Positions 19,723 to 32,754 of a stretch of 64,000 nt of DNA are shown one piece after another; position 1 is the first letter of the stretch, and each line of letters starts with the position of its first letter. The notes beneath the pieces were generated by a model, which ran no database searches, had not been told where the DNA came from, and worked only from the letters and a program-made list of their open reading frames with translations. Position numbers and translations under genes: made by a program. Source of the DNA: Coniochaeta sp. PMI_546 (Eukaryota > Ascomycota > Sordariomycetes > Coniochaetales > Coniochaetaceae); assembly GCA_021432605.1 (NCBI GenBank), contig MU271144.1, forward strand, positions 124,001-188,000, read 5' to 3'.

Positions 19723-22700
19723 TCAGTCATCTTCACCACCTGCGAAGCGCACCCTCCTCGATGGACGGGGCGAAGCTGGGGCAGCCCCGAAATCGACGGT
19801 TTTCGATGTACAACTAGAGGTTGGCATTGATGATGGGCCTCCTGGCGAATCGAATGTTCTCTTCCTTGACGAGCCCGGTTGCAACGGCAGTTGGATGTGC
19901 CCGTTCGCCGCTTCAACTAAGGATGCTCCACATACCTGCTCGCGGATTGGTATTGCGTCCTGTCTTTTTGGGGCAGTAGCTGTCATGCTCAGTGAAGCCG
20001 GAGATGTAGGAGACGAAATCAGGGGCACCAAATCTTCGTTTTCGTCGATAGTTCGTCCAAAGCCTTGTCCAAAGAGAAATTGAGGCTCATGCAACATTGC
20101 CGTTTGTGATAGCCCTTCCGCCCCAGCTGCTGGAAGCGGGAGGATCTTTGGGTTTAAAATCCATTCAAAAATAGGCCTGTCGTCCAGGATCGACTTGCAC
20201 TTGCGTTGCTCAGCCTGCGTCATCTCCTTCTTGCGGCGCATAATAACTTCTTCCAAGCTGCCCCGAAGCACCAGCGTCTCGACCGTGACAGGCTTCATCT
20301 GGCTGATCCGACGCGCTCGTCCAACAGCTTGAGCCTCAATCTGCGGATTTAAGACTGGGTTGATGAAGTAGATTCGCGACGCAGACTGCATATCGAGTCC
20401 AAATGCTGCATGGCCGATATCCATCAGCATTACTCTAGTCCTGTGTTAGCATATTCGTCACTAAACACCAAACACCACTGGTCCCACTCAAAACTCACCG
20501 ATACTTGGGATTGTGGTTAAAAGTCGCAACATACTGCGCTCGACGGTCAATTTTGAGCAAACCAGTATAGATAAGATGGTGTATTTGAAGCTAAAGGGCA
20601 TTAGGCTTGTGCCATCGACATTCGGAGCAGTCATGTATTGGCGAGTACTTACGATCTCGAGCATATAAGCCATGTACCATGCGGCGTTGTCATTTTCGTA
20701 GAAAATGATGATCTTTTCGTCCTTCTGGAATCTCGCTATCTGGTCAAGCAGATACGACATCTTTGCTGATGCCGTCGAGATGATTCTTGTTTTCACCAGA
20801 GGCATCGCAATATCACCGATATGGCCTCGGTCCATAGTAGCATTGCCTTCCATTCTCGAAGAAGCGGTACCCAGTGATGACAGTCTGTGGTTCTTGGAAC
20901 TGTCGGCCTCACGTGTAGCCTCGCGAGCGACTTTTTGCGCTTTCGGACTTGCGGTTGGTAGAGTGTATCCATTGTTCTCGTCTTGGGGGGGTGCTGAAGT
21001 CCCCGCTACGAGAGCATTTCCGCGTGTTTCTCTCCCCTCTTGCTCGAACTTGCCATTTTCGAAGAGCAGCCTGAGCGAGTTTGGAGCATCAATAGTAGGC
21101 CTCAGGAACTTCTGCAATGCCTGAATCATGCGAGCGTTAGTACAGACAGGATCACCTGCCCTGTCGTCCAGTGACCATGCACTACCCAATCCGCCCGGAA
21201 AGTCCTTGACGTAAAGGGGTACCTCGCCGAAGGCATATGAACATTGCTTGAGAATATTGCCCGCTGCGATTCGGCCAAAGTCAATAGCACTGTGGAGAAG
21301 TGACTCGTCCTCCTGGCTGATCGGAAATTTACGCTCATCCAAGAACTTGACAGCCGTATCGACCGCTTGGGTGATCGCTTCGGGGGAGAAGAACGTGCCT
21401 CCAAAGAAGCTGACTTGTCTCAAGTTAGACACCAACTGTAATAGAGACTTGCGGTTGCGATAATGGAAGAAATAGTCTTGGTCAGTTCGTTGAGACGACA
21501 CGGCATTGAAGATGATGACCATGGAGAAGAGGTTCAGGGATAGTTGGTCTTGATACGATCCGTCAAGGTAAACGACTTTCTCGTTGATAATGGGGAGGTG
21601 TTCGGCAACGCTAGACAGCGGGTGCCGGATGATCAAAGAATTCAACGTTGCTTTGAGACATTCCTTTCGTCCATTACTGCGACTCGAGTGTTTTGGTTGA
21701 AGTATATAGACTGCCCAATCTGCTGGTTTGTCACCGTGGACGTAGTCAGTGATAGTATTTGCCCAAGGCCTCGCTCTCAGATAAAGCGTCGTCATTGCAC
21801 CAATCCGTTTTAAATCGTCCCTCTCCTGCTCATTAGAGAATTCAACCCTTCGAGCTTCACTCTGGTCAACGCCAAAGAGACCTTTGGCCGGCGTCCCTGT
21901 GACGACCCAGCGAGCGGAAATCTGTAAAAGGTCTAATGCCAACAGGAGGTTGCTCTTTGAGCTTGCAGTTGAACTGCCAAGCTTATGGCCCTCGTCGATA
22001 ATGCAACGCTTGAAGTGGATACTTGTCAGAGGATTGTCGGCATCGGTAAGGCGCAGTCTTTCGAAAGCACTGCTGGAGAAGAGGATGATCTCGGTCTCAA
22101 TAAGCTCTTCCAGGGGCGGGAGCTTCTGTCTGCCAGTTATCACGAGCGTGCGTAAGCTACCAGGGGCGGTATGTTTGGCAAGTTCCTGTTTCCACTGTTG
22201 TACCAAATTCCCAGGTACGATGACAAGCGTAGCGTAACTGAGGTAAACTATCCTCGCGGGCAACGGCATGGCTAGTCGTCGAGTGTGCTTCGGACGTCCC
22301 TGTCTCGGTATGCAATACTGGCCAGGGTTTCTCCGAATATACTCTCTGCAGTTCTGATAGTCGAGTTCGTGGTGGCCGTTCGTTCCGAACCATGGTTTCC
22401 AAGGGACCCCATTCCGGGTGATGCTGGCCGCAGCCATGTCTGCTAGAGAGCCAACTTTTCGTCGCTTGACCACCTGGCTTCCGTGAAACACTTCCGGGAT
22501 TTGAGAGGTTTGATGTTTTGTTGCCAGAATAAGAGCAATGCATATGAGTGTCTTTCCGGCACCCATCTCTTCAGCCAAAATCCCACCCTTGACGCCATCG
22601 TAGTGCCGCGGCTCAAGTAACCCGACACCGTTTACACGGTCGTAGTACCACAGTTGGCCATGCTGATCGAGGACTCTTACCAAGCGCGGATCAAGGACCT

Positions 22701-23394
22701 TCATTGGCTGGCTCTCCCTCTGAAGCATGACAGCGGCGGATCGTCGCTGGTAAGGATAGAGCTCTGTCTTCAGACCAGCCACCTCGTGACCAAGCAAGTC
22801 ATTGGCGGCGTCTTGAGCATAGTAATCCTCAATGACTTCAGGCCGCGGATTAGGTGAAGGGATGTTGTTGAACAACTGGAGGAGAGACTGATCTTCGTCA
22901 ATTTCGTCGTCGTCGTCACCATAGGTGAGAGGGCTTGGTGAACGACTTTGGCCAACATCTCCATCCCAGGTACCATGCGAAAAGTCGAGCTGAGAAAGTA
23001 GCTGTAGCCTTGCACGCCGCAAACTCACGTCTGATCGGTCAACGTCGCGGCGATCTAAGTCATCAGGGAGAAGATAAACCCTCAGAAGACCTTGCCCAGG
23101 ATCGTCGCTGCTCACACGAAATGCCATCTCTACCCATCTTCTATGCAGGAGCTGCACATAAGAGTTGTTGAGGGAAGAGAGCAAATATTCTTGCAGGTCG
23201 CGCGGTAAGGGTGCGGTTGAAGCAAGGTAAGGATCAGGAGCAAACGGCTCGCCTGCGTGATTCAGGACAAAGAATCGTGACCATACCTTGAAATCAGGTA
23301 ATGACCACAAGGGAGGGGGAATACGGCTGTCTGATAGCCTCAGCAGAAGACACCCAACAGGTATGCATCGCCGAGTTTGTTGTAGAGGAGCCAT
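19723..23394 (-). CDS. Divergent SNF2-family DNA-dependent ATPase, 1181 aa
   Basis: Exons 23394..20653, 20590..20499 and 20434..19723 with introns of 62 and 64 nt. Splicing restores the second helicase lobe (…YTGLLKIDRRAQYVATFNHNPKYR-VMLMDIGHAAFGLD…). Motifs seen: Walker A as AEEMGAGKT with Lys281, Walker B as IIDEGH with Asp467, TGTP (motif III), and QAVGRARRISQ (motif VI). The usual DEMGLGKT is altered to EEMGAGKT. There is a long insert between lobes, rich in Ser and charged residues, and a Ser/Pro-rich C-terminal tail with basic RPSRRVRFAGG. I see no RING finger or HIRAN domain, so it is not a standard Rad5. It should remodel nucleosomes or other DNA-protein complexes in the nucleus; the exact subfamily is unclear. 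Confidence 0.85.
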
Positions 23395-26300
23395 GATAGG
23401 TGACTGCGTAAGGCAGCAACTTCAAGGACGACGAAATTCCAACGGCACAAAGGGCTGCCAAGCCCATGTCTACCGGGTATGAGAGAGGGCCATGCAAAGC
23501 ATAGGGCAAAGACCGTCTCAACTTTCAGGGCTAATCAAGCGCGGATGATCAATGAGAGATGACAGAAATGATGCCAGCAGATGGAAAAGTGCTGCGCAGG
23601 CCAGGTGGGGAGAAGCTCGAAACAAGTGGTTGTCACAGGCAAGGTACCCTAAGGTATGTACCTGACCTTACTGGACCTATAGTGGGTCTTGGACCCCACC
23701 TCTGATTGGGGCAAAGTCGCGGGAGCCTTGCTAGGGCATGCCAGGGCGCTAATGGAAGGCGCCCTTGACCTGAGGCTGAGTGTGGAGTGCCTCGTACCTT
23801 ACCCGAACGACACACCATTACCATCTAACCCACACATATGTTCATCAGGTTGTTTTCTTCTAATATGGTTTTTCGAGTACAGAGATCAGCCGTCCGTGGC
23901 CATGTCAGGCTGACATCTTTTCCCATGCTGCGTGCAGCAATCTATGGGATGAGTCCGGATCGCTTCGTAACGGAAGGCTGCACAACAGGCGCCGGGGCTC
24001 TTCTGAGAATTTTTTCTAGCAATTCGTTCTCGTGAGACAAGAGCGGACATGGTACTGATGTTTATCCAAGATTACGGCCCTGATATGTCAATGTGTCGAC
24101 TACTAGACAAATCTGCTCCTGCGTCACCTTCGCTCAATCGGAAGGGAGGCATTTGTGTGTGTTTTTTTTCACTTGATCCAATTGCTTTCGATGTGCGACC
24201 CCCATTGTCTGTGTCATCTACGATATAAGAAGCCTCCAATCAAGAATCAAGGATATGAGCCCTCATGCTGGACAGATGACTGGTCATATAGTATATGGCA
24301 TCACCAACGACGCCTGAGGTGGTGACACACAAGGTCGATCAGCTTTGCTTTCACGGTACTACAGAACGCTTTCCATAATTTGCCAAGTCAATACGTCCTT
24401 CAGTCGTGTGGACTATCCGAATCACTGAGAAAAGCGGCTGGACGAGCATATAGGCCGTTGGATATAAGAGCGACACTTGCGGTAGTTGCAAGGCAACTCA
24501 GCAAGCGAGTCCACTGAGAACGTTAGTATAACTTACTTCCATTTTTTGAGACATTTGTGAGCCTAGCGTTGGATGCTTTTTTCCTCCCATGCTGGTATTG
24601 GGCATGTGAATTACGCTGATCTTCCTTATCTAGACCTCGAGGCTCTAAAAGCAGAGGGCATGGCATGACCAAGTGATGATTGCTTATATGGCTCAATTTG
24701 TATCGACTGGATCCCGCAATGGGAGTTACAGGAGCGTGTTAATCAACATGACAACTATGATGAGCCGACTACTCAAGAATGAAGAGCAACCGTACTCTGT
24801 CGGAAGCGAACAGCAGATAATCAACGTCCTGGACTAGTTGCTGACATCGCGAACACAAATGTTTACGCAACACAAGGGCATACACGCAAGCTCTGATACC
24901 ACCTGAATCTGGCTGCACCGGTTTTGTACCTGCACAAAGGTGCACCCTCATGGAAAGGCTCTGTGGTCCTCAATCTAGGAAATGTCTTGGTCATGATCCT
25001 CCAGATTCAAGAATGTGCACATCGCAGTTAAGGGAACCTACAAACCCAGTCTGATTGACAAATACCTGTGACTAATGGAGCCGTTGAAGCTGCAGAAGGT
25101 CTTGTATAAGGATCTCGGAGTTGTAGGTGGCTGCATTGGGGGGAGGGGGGAGGAGGTGAGGAAGTTGCCCGCTTTAAATCAAGTCGCTAAGAGCCAAACA
25201 TCATGGGGTGTGGTTGGTCAGAAAAGCATATGATGATGATTGAACTCCCTACAGAAATAGGTGAGGGTAACATTTCAGCCAGTTGACGCACGTTCTTGAT
25301 ATCTGGCAGTGTTCACGACTCCTTCGCTCTTAAAACCATTAATGCGAGAAGAGCATGGGCGAATCCAGCCCTAAGGACCGGGAAAAAGAAAGCAGTTACG
25401 ACTATAACCACCGTACTTTTCTTGGACGATCGACTGCTTGTGGTGAGTGCAGCCAATGCATTCTGGGAACAATAACATGGACAGTATAGGTAGTGACTAG
25501 ACCTCCCCGTCCGGACGCTGGCAGGTACTATCACACCAGAAAAAAGATAGACAGCCGTGAGTTATTCTTATAAACGTAGAACTGAGAATCTCACAAGTCG
25601 TCAGGGGGATGATAGATCGCACATTGGCAGCTTATCAGCACAACATGTCACAGTTTCAACACCGAACACTTTAGCAGCAAACACAAAGCAATCAAACATC
25701 ATCGTGATATCCATGGAGTTAACGTCGAATTGACCGCTCAATTCGTAGTATCCTGGAACTAAGACAAGTTGCCACGAAGATCTAACCACTCTACACAAAA
25801 AAGCCGAACAGAGCAGCTTCCTTGCCTCAACAGCCTCAACAGTCCCGGTTTTCGGGATATCTTTCTGTTTCTGGGCCGGATTGTTGCTATGCCGGCGAGC
25901 CCAGCACAGCCTAGGGGCCGAGACCTGCGGAGCACATTCAAGGTCATCATTTCTTGTGACTGTTGGCCTCCCTGATTTGATGCTGTGATGGTACTTTCGT
26001 CACTCGACTCCCGCGGCTTGGACGTATCTATCGTTGACGGAGGGCTTCCTCATTGCCACTGGTTCATGAGTATTGGGGGGCCGGGGGGTTTCTCTTTGAT
26101 TGCATCGTCCAGAGATACAACTGCGCACAAAGCGGAACTGCCGACATATCCCGCATGTTTGAGCCCTGAGATAAGCATTGTTGGCGTTCCAGTACGTGAA
26201 TATGAGCCTCCTTGACTTATTGAACACCCGAAGTGAAAAGGGAAATACACCAAGATCAGCACAACCAGTTCCTTGAGCTCTGTTATGTTGTGATCGTTTA

Positions 26301-29300
26301 ACATACAATTTCAGCGGTTGGTTAAGTCGGAGCTGAAACTGTACTGACATTTCACATTGAGAACAGCAAGCAAAGCACACGTATGGCTCGACCTTTAAAC
26401 GAAGGTCGGTCGAACAACAGGTTGAAGAGATGACTGACTTCGTGCTGAGTCGCGTCTTCACTGATTGGCGACGGGACGGGACGTCACTTGGGCTTCACAA
26501 AGTCTGATAGCTCCCATCATCACCATGCGACTGACCTCGGAAATCTCCCATCAATATTCGCGAACGTGTTTCACCAAAGGGGCATAGCATCCAGCTCAGT
26601 GGTTTGCTCTTGAATGTCGCTGATATCTTCTTCAGGTTTGTCCCGCCATCAAGCTGCATACAAGGGATCGGACGAAACCTACTATGATGTGATCCGCGGA
26701 GCCCGGTCGAGAATTTGGACGCAGCGTGGCCAGTGTGGGGGGCACGTTCGATATCTCCCCCCATCCTTTGCGAACAAGTGTTCGGCACCCTCTCCGTCGT
26801 CGTGTATAAACAGTCTTCTAACAATGACAGCGATGTGCCCTTGTCTAGCATGCATTTCGGTACTGCGCCCGCATTGCTAGAGACAGACTGAATGTCCTAT
26901 GTCGACTGACATCTCGTATAGAGAACAGAATTGCTGCAAGAAGACCTTGAAACGACAATCTAGGGGTCCTTACCCGTGACACCGCTCCGTTTCCTTTCTT
27001 AGTTCATCATCGCCAACCTTGGTTACAAATAACCGAGCTATGTTTGCCAATTGTGAGCAGAGACGGCAGACCATCACCGACAATGGGGAATTATCTTTAT
27101 CTTGATCAAATCGTGGTATCCCGTATACGTCCGCAGTAATCCATCGGATCTCTCGTATATCGTTCAGTCCCTCCCGGGACAGAGCTGATACGATCCACAC
27201 TGAACAACCAAGTATCAACTCGATTGCTTCACGTATGGACAGCGCTTCGAAAATGCTGCCAGATACAGCTCGTGTTCATCCGGAAGGCCTTCCGTAAGAA
27301 CCGTCGTGTCCAGCTAAAGCACGGGTACTTCCGGCTCAAGTCTCCCCAACCTCTGGCAGATGGTACATTGAAGGTAACCCGTCGGATGGCACACCGACAG
27401 AATACGCTGTGGTTGTGGCCTGTCGCCCTGCGAGTCCAAGTCGAGATACTGGACAGATATGGCTGTTTCCAAGCTTGGATATCCCCGGTTTTGGTACGGT
27501 TGTTACCTGTCACGATCGCTCGAGTTTCAGCTCCAATCAGAATGGTAGACGAGCCAATCTGATGGCCACGCTTCGACATGCTCATCGTGGGACTGGGGTG
27601 TTCGATTTCTTGCATCATATTCTTTCCCCGCACTTTCACACCACTCAATTCATATCCAGGCTCTCTGGGCAATACGATAACAGCGATACTTTACCTGGAC
27701 GCTACTCGAAACGCGGACGCTGCAGTGATCTGCCCCGGCAAGGATGCGCGTTGGCATCCTGTCTTGGGCGGAGAGCCGTGCCCTCGGTTATGCAGGTGCT
27801 ATTGCAATTGGCAAGGCACCCGTCGGAACGTGTCTCTCATTATCGACCGCGCATTAAGAGCTCTGACCGTGTACAACCTGCGCGTGGGGTTGAAGCTCTT
27901 GTCGTCACCAGCTCAGGCATTCTGCAGGTCAATCCCAGGCTCATCAATCAGTTCAAGCGTACCGCAGAGGTGTCAGAATTGGTTTTCGCAATCAAAGCGC
28001 AAGCAAACGAGCAGCGGCCAAGTGGCTGAGCTGGCCTCATTCACGGTACTCCGATTTATCCAGATATTGCAAGCAGAAGTACACGTATCCGAGTTGTTTC
28101 AAGAGTCTTCTTGTACGCAAAAAGGGATGGGGTGCGCGTCTTCGCTAATCGTCACTACAACACCTGGATTCGATTCTCCCGACCCCTGGACGCACAACCC
28201 CCGCGGCGTCAAATAGCAACACGGTCCAACGTATGCGTCTGCGCGACTCCCGTCCCTTGCAATCCCGTCCCTGCCTTGCCTTGCGTGCCGTGTCCACGAT
28301 CTCTTTCCCCTGCAAAGAACAGCACATTGAGGACGGTTAGATATCGATGTGGGTAGCCGTGGTTGTCAAGGTGGGATAGTGTATACGGGTTACCGTTTGT
28401 TGTGCTACCGTAGCGGCCCGTGGTGTGTGAGTGCATCAGGATAGCCTTACGCGCTGCACCACCACTACAGCACCACCAGCACCAACGCAATTTCACAAGA
28501 GACCACCTCCACAACACCACTTTCTTTGCATCCGTCAAATATACACTCATTCCACACACCAACCATCATTCGCTATTACGGGCTCAATATGCAGCAAGCA
28601 TCGGTTCATCAGCCCCACCGGTGGGAACGGTGCCGCATATCTGACTGGCTGCGTGTCAGCAGCAGGCTGCAGAAGCACACAGACCGCAGCCTCAATTATG
28701 TGTCAAAACTCGCTCTCAATTCAGTGAGGACGACAAGCGGAACAGTTGGAACCGGCTCGAGCATTCACTGTCCAATGACTTGATGATGCCGTCGAAGTTA
28801 CGAAATGGCTGGGCTCACGGAGGAAAAGTGCCTTGGCTCTTTTCCCGAAGCGTGGACGATGGCTCACGAAGATGACGAGGTGGAGGTGATATGGTTGCGG
28901 CAGACGGCTGAGGAACCTCCAGCATACTCCAATTCATCACACCTCCCCCGCTTGTGATGTCAAAGGAGGGTCGTCGCCAGGTGGAATACGCCTTAACTCG
29001 AAAGCGGCGACAGGTTCGGTCTGACTCTACGAAGCCGATTTCATCTCAAAACTAGCTGCCCAGAAGCACTCGATAGCAGTTGTTGGATGTTTGGAATCCT
29101 TCCCTTTTCGACCTCCCGCAGTGATGATTTGCATAAGTGATTCATGCGTTGCCATATAGTGGACGTACCGGCGAATCAAACGCACCCGGTATGCCGGGTT
29201 ATTCACCTGCTTGCCCCCTCTCTCGACGCCCTAGTCTATATTCGAACTCGCCGGTGTCGGTACGGCCCTTTCTCGTCGATCGAACGGCTTCGACCTCAAG

Positions 29301-31688
29301 TCTCTGAAATGGAGGAACAGACCGAGAAAAGATTGCGATTGACTGACACGAGGACCCCCTCCCCCCTCGTTACTGCATACAGCCTTGCTGATGTCGACCT
29401 CGATCTCTTCTGATCGGATTCATGACGGACTAACGGTCATCCTCGCAACTGATGGGTAGGTGTCTGGGCTAGCAAGACATCTTCTGAACGTCTCTTGCGC
29501 GAACCAAATCTGTTTTTGAAGGATGGGGTAGAAATCTTGATCTTGCCTGGCACATACCGACGACGAGCGCGGGACACGTGTGCACTTGTTGACAAGTGAG
29601 AAGGAGAAGGGGACAACTAAAAGAGGGGGATAGTCGCTTTCGCGCTTCCAGGCGCCGAGAGGCGAGGGATAGACGATTTAGAGAGGCTATAACTCAAGGC
29701 TGTTATACTCCCACCCTCTCCTTCTGCTCAGCGCTGTCTCGACGCCTCGGACGAGCTCCTCCTTGCCCAGCAAACGCAGGTAACCGACACAAGCCAGCAA
29801 AGGGTGGCTTCGGCATCCTATCCAGCGTCTACCCGGTTGGAACCAACGCCCTAGCGCACAGTTCGTGCGGGCTCCTTCTCTCCTCTCCTCCGACCTTGTC
29901 TGCTTGCCAGCGCATCATGGTGTCATCACTAACGGTGGGATCATGTTCTTCCTTTCTTCCGTTACTCTACTTTGTCATGTTATTGCAGGCGGGATAGAGG
30001 TCGGTCAACGGCATACACAGTGTTTGCCCCCTTCAGGAGTTGGTCTCACTTGGTTCGCCTTGTGCCCTTGCCACATTTCCACATCTCGGCCTGGTTTCCG
30101 GTTTCTCTTCCACCGGACTCTAGCTACCGAATATGCACTCTCACTTATTACAGATGCGCACATCATCAATCACGTCGTTATCATTCCACATGTGCCTCCC
30201 GGCCGCGCCACCATGGGTCCAGGTTTCCGTGGCCAGAGGAGATGCTAGGCTCCCGTGGCTTACAGTCTGACAACTCCCCTAATCTGACTTCCTCCTCAAT
30301 ATCCAATATGTACCAACGTGGGTCGAGGTCAGGGTGTGTGTGGAGGCAGATGCGGAGCCGAACGGATGACGGTGACTTGTGGGCAAGCTCTTCTGAACGA
30401 ACACGCCCTGCTTCCCTCCCATCCAGCCACTGACCGTCTTGTATGCACACTCAATCGATTCCTGCTAAACAACGGTTCCTTTGCGACGGACACTCGGTCT
30501 CTGACTTACTTCCACTGTCCAGATCAGAGGTAGAGGGCCTCTGATATGAGCGCTAGCTACCGGGGCTTGATGACCATAACGTCACGATCCAGTTGAGTTG
30601 CCCATTTTCTTTGCCAACCACAGCTATCAGGAGTGACATATCGTGGCCAGGCTTTGTCAAGGGACATGCAGAGGGGTATGGCCGGAGCAGGTGAGCAAGT
30701 CAGGTCCGTGTCTTCTGGCGTATGGCTACAGCGTAGGTACTTTCAACCAGTAACTTCGCTATCTCCTCACGCAGCCATCCCCTTTCTGGAATTTCCTGCC
30801 TTAACGGAGTGGGTCGTCCTCTACGTCGGCGCCATCTCTATATGCAGGTCCATCTTTGGCTTCCTGCGAGGTATGTCCGCGCGAAAAAGGAAAGAAAGGA
30901 AGCGCCCGACCGTTCCGGCATGGGCTGGCTATCGGGCCACTCCGTCTGATATGCAGGTGAACCCTCTGGTCAACGCTGCGAGATATATACGGGGTATCTT
31001 GCTCAAAGGATCATGAGGACATCGGAAGACCGACGCTAGGCGGCGCGGTGAGATGGACTGATGTATAAGACCTGTATTATCAGGGGATACTACCTTAGGG
31101 AGTGGCCGCAATAGTGGCTAAGATCTTGGTCCCGTTTCTGGGCGGTGACTGCGAGGCCAATCCTTACTTGTCAAGCAATTTACTTCTTTTCCTGCTGTGG
31201 TTGGTCTAACTTTTCGCCACGGCACGAGCAGGCTTGTCCCCAAGACAATGACGACGTCTTATATCCTCCATCAGTGCAGTCTCTTCACATCTCGTTCTCA
31301 CATTCGTGACGTCTATTCGCCGTCGGAAGGAAGACCGGCTGATACAGACGACGAATGACCACTTGTGGCGTCGATAACCCATCACTGCCTCTTAAGATGA
31401 CCACAGTTAATGTCCTCCTGTCCAGTCATGAGCAATGGAAAACAAGCCGAAAACGCTTATCCTAACGTATATGTCCATGGTATGAAGCTGGTACGGTGTG
31501 GTGTGGAGGAATGTAAGCACTCCACCACACTCCAAGCCACGACATCTTCACACAGAGTAGACAAGCACAGTTCGAGAACTCTTCAATGATGATCATATTC
31601 TGTCCAAAGGCCCCAACATGGCCAGCCTTGTAAACAAACTCAGTCCTGCAGATGTAGAAAAACAATGACGATCTAGACTTTCTGCTCC
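23395..31688. other. Gene-poor region, about 8.3 kb
   Basis: No gene with recognisable domains is seen. Around 27.2-28.2 kb overlapping frames of 147 codons (-) and 206 and 212 codons (+) occur, but none has family features and their third-position bias is weak. A - strand frame at 27218..26970 ends at a donor-like site (CACGG|GTAAGG) and may be a gene remnant. Around 29.7-30.4 kb the + strand is pyrimidine-rich with splice-like signals, and a 127-codon frame at 30633..31016 has a hydrophobic stretch; both are too weak to call. AAGGTACC-type palindromes lie near 23641-23656 and 31091-31100. By eye the base composition is not strongly AT-rich, so this does not look like RIP-mutated repeat DNA. 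Confidence 0.5.
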
Positions 31689-31970
31689 ATGTCTGCCGTG
31701 GAGCCGATCCCGCGTTTCAAGACCTGCATCGGCCCGGTCATCCCACATCAGATGCCGTGCTTGCGCTTCTTCCAGGCAGCCGACATGTCATTAGTGGCGT
31801 CCTCCCCCACCGAGCATTCCCCCCTCAAGTGCCCTGTCTGCAGCAAATTCGGCATGTTGGCACTAGCCCACTGTTCCAGCTGGTTGACCGCCCACCAGAG
31901 ACGCGATTGTGACCGAAAAGGAACCCACAGCTATTCCCTGGAAGCCAGGAAAACTGATGTTGTACGATAA
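31689..31970 (+). CDS. Candidate small Cys-containing protein, 93 aa
   Basis: An ATG-initiated frame with strong G/C third-position bias over its first 55-60 codons, unlike the surrounding sequence. The protein has six Cys, including CPVC near residue 49 and an earlier Cys pair (TCIGPVIPHQMPC) around residues 13-25, an arrangement reminiscent of small fungal proteins with a terminal CPxC. There is no signal peptide and no clear TATA box, and upstream ATGs exist, so the true start or an upstream exon is uncertain. It converges on the better-supported 53-aa gene. The overlapping - strand frame at 32046..31825 is an alternative. Confidence 0.3.
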   Translation: MSAVEPIPRFKTCIGPVIPHQMPCLRFFQAADMSLVASSPTEHSPLKCPVCSKFGMLALAHCSSWLTAHQRRDCDRKGTHSYSLEARKTDVVR

Positions 31971-32345
31971 CGCCCGGATAGGCAAGTTCCGAGAGAATAC
32001 CCTTGGCGCCGCGGTGCCATGGTAAGAAGACTTCGCCTTCGATCAACAGTTTGATTGAACGAGTGTACGAGCTGCTGAGAGTCTCAACCCAGATATTACA
32101 AGTCGTATCCGTCAGTACATGGTGCCGATTTTGCTGCTAGCAAAGAGAAGTCCGTTCGAGATAGCGCGAGGGTAGAAGTGGGCGAAATGAGATATCATGA
32201 GACCGTTCCATAGAATATAACCCGTATATGTATGTGCTGTGTCGTATCTGTACACCCATCGTACAGCATATTCTTTTCGTGAAGAGTAGCTGTCCCTGAA
32301 AACAGTGCTCTAAAAAGCCGGTGTCGTCATGAGATTAGAGGTCCA

Positions 32346-32507
32346 TCAACCGCATAGTGGGCACTGGCCGGGGAGCATGATATATCGTTCGTGCGGCCCT
32401 TTGGAACATGCGCGTTTCCTCGACCCGTCGATGGACGTGCGGAAGAAGTGTGCGCCTGGGTCCACACACGATGTGTAGATGTAGTAGTTTTTGGTGAAGT
32501 CGCACAT
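32346..32507 (-). CDS. Small conserved-looking fungal protein, 53 aa, ends CPLCG
   Basis: The protein starts MCDFTKNYYIYTSCVDPG, continues with AHFFRTSIDGSRKRAC and GPHERYIMLPG, and ends CPLCG; it has five Cys. The style, with an MC start, an aromatic run and a C-terminal CPxCG, resembles short uncharacterised proteins that I recall as common in Pezizomycotina, but I cannot name a family. Support from sequence: a good TATA box at 32755-32762 on this strand, no ATG at all in the roughly 215 nt between the expected transcription start and this ATG, an A at position -3, and good third-position G/C bias. The four later Cys and the His residues could bind one Zn ion (inference). It is the only convincing gene in about 14.6 kb. 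Confidence 0.65.
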   Translation of the reverse strand: MCDFTKNYYIYTSCVDPGAHFFRTSIDGSRKRACSKGPHERYIMLPGQCPLCG

Positions 32508-32754
32508 TGTTCCTCGTGATGCGACACAACGGCTTGCCAACGCTGGCCCAGTATATGGTGGTGTTGGGCAGTTAATGTGACGATGAGCCAGTAGTACAAC
32601 CACGTACAGATGTTCGATATGTTTGAGTGGTTATGTGCGTATAATCTTGATGGTGAGATGACTGCTGAGATAACAGCGGAGAGTGGTCGACGGCCTGGTT
32701 GCTTAGTGCAAGGTTTTGGGGAGTTGAGGAGGCCCAGGAGGACTGGAGATGGAG

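Noticed and set aside
24484-24498. Short perfect hairpin AGTTGC-AAG-GCAACT
   Set aside because: The stem is only 6 bp and no larger fold or conserved RNA feature surrounds it.
26000-26461. A 153-codon - strand frame
   Set aside because: Unusual amino-acid composition with many scattered Cys, no bias and no splice context; chance frame.
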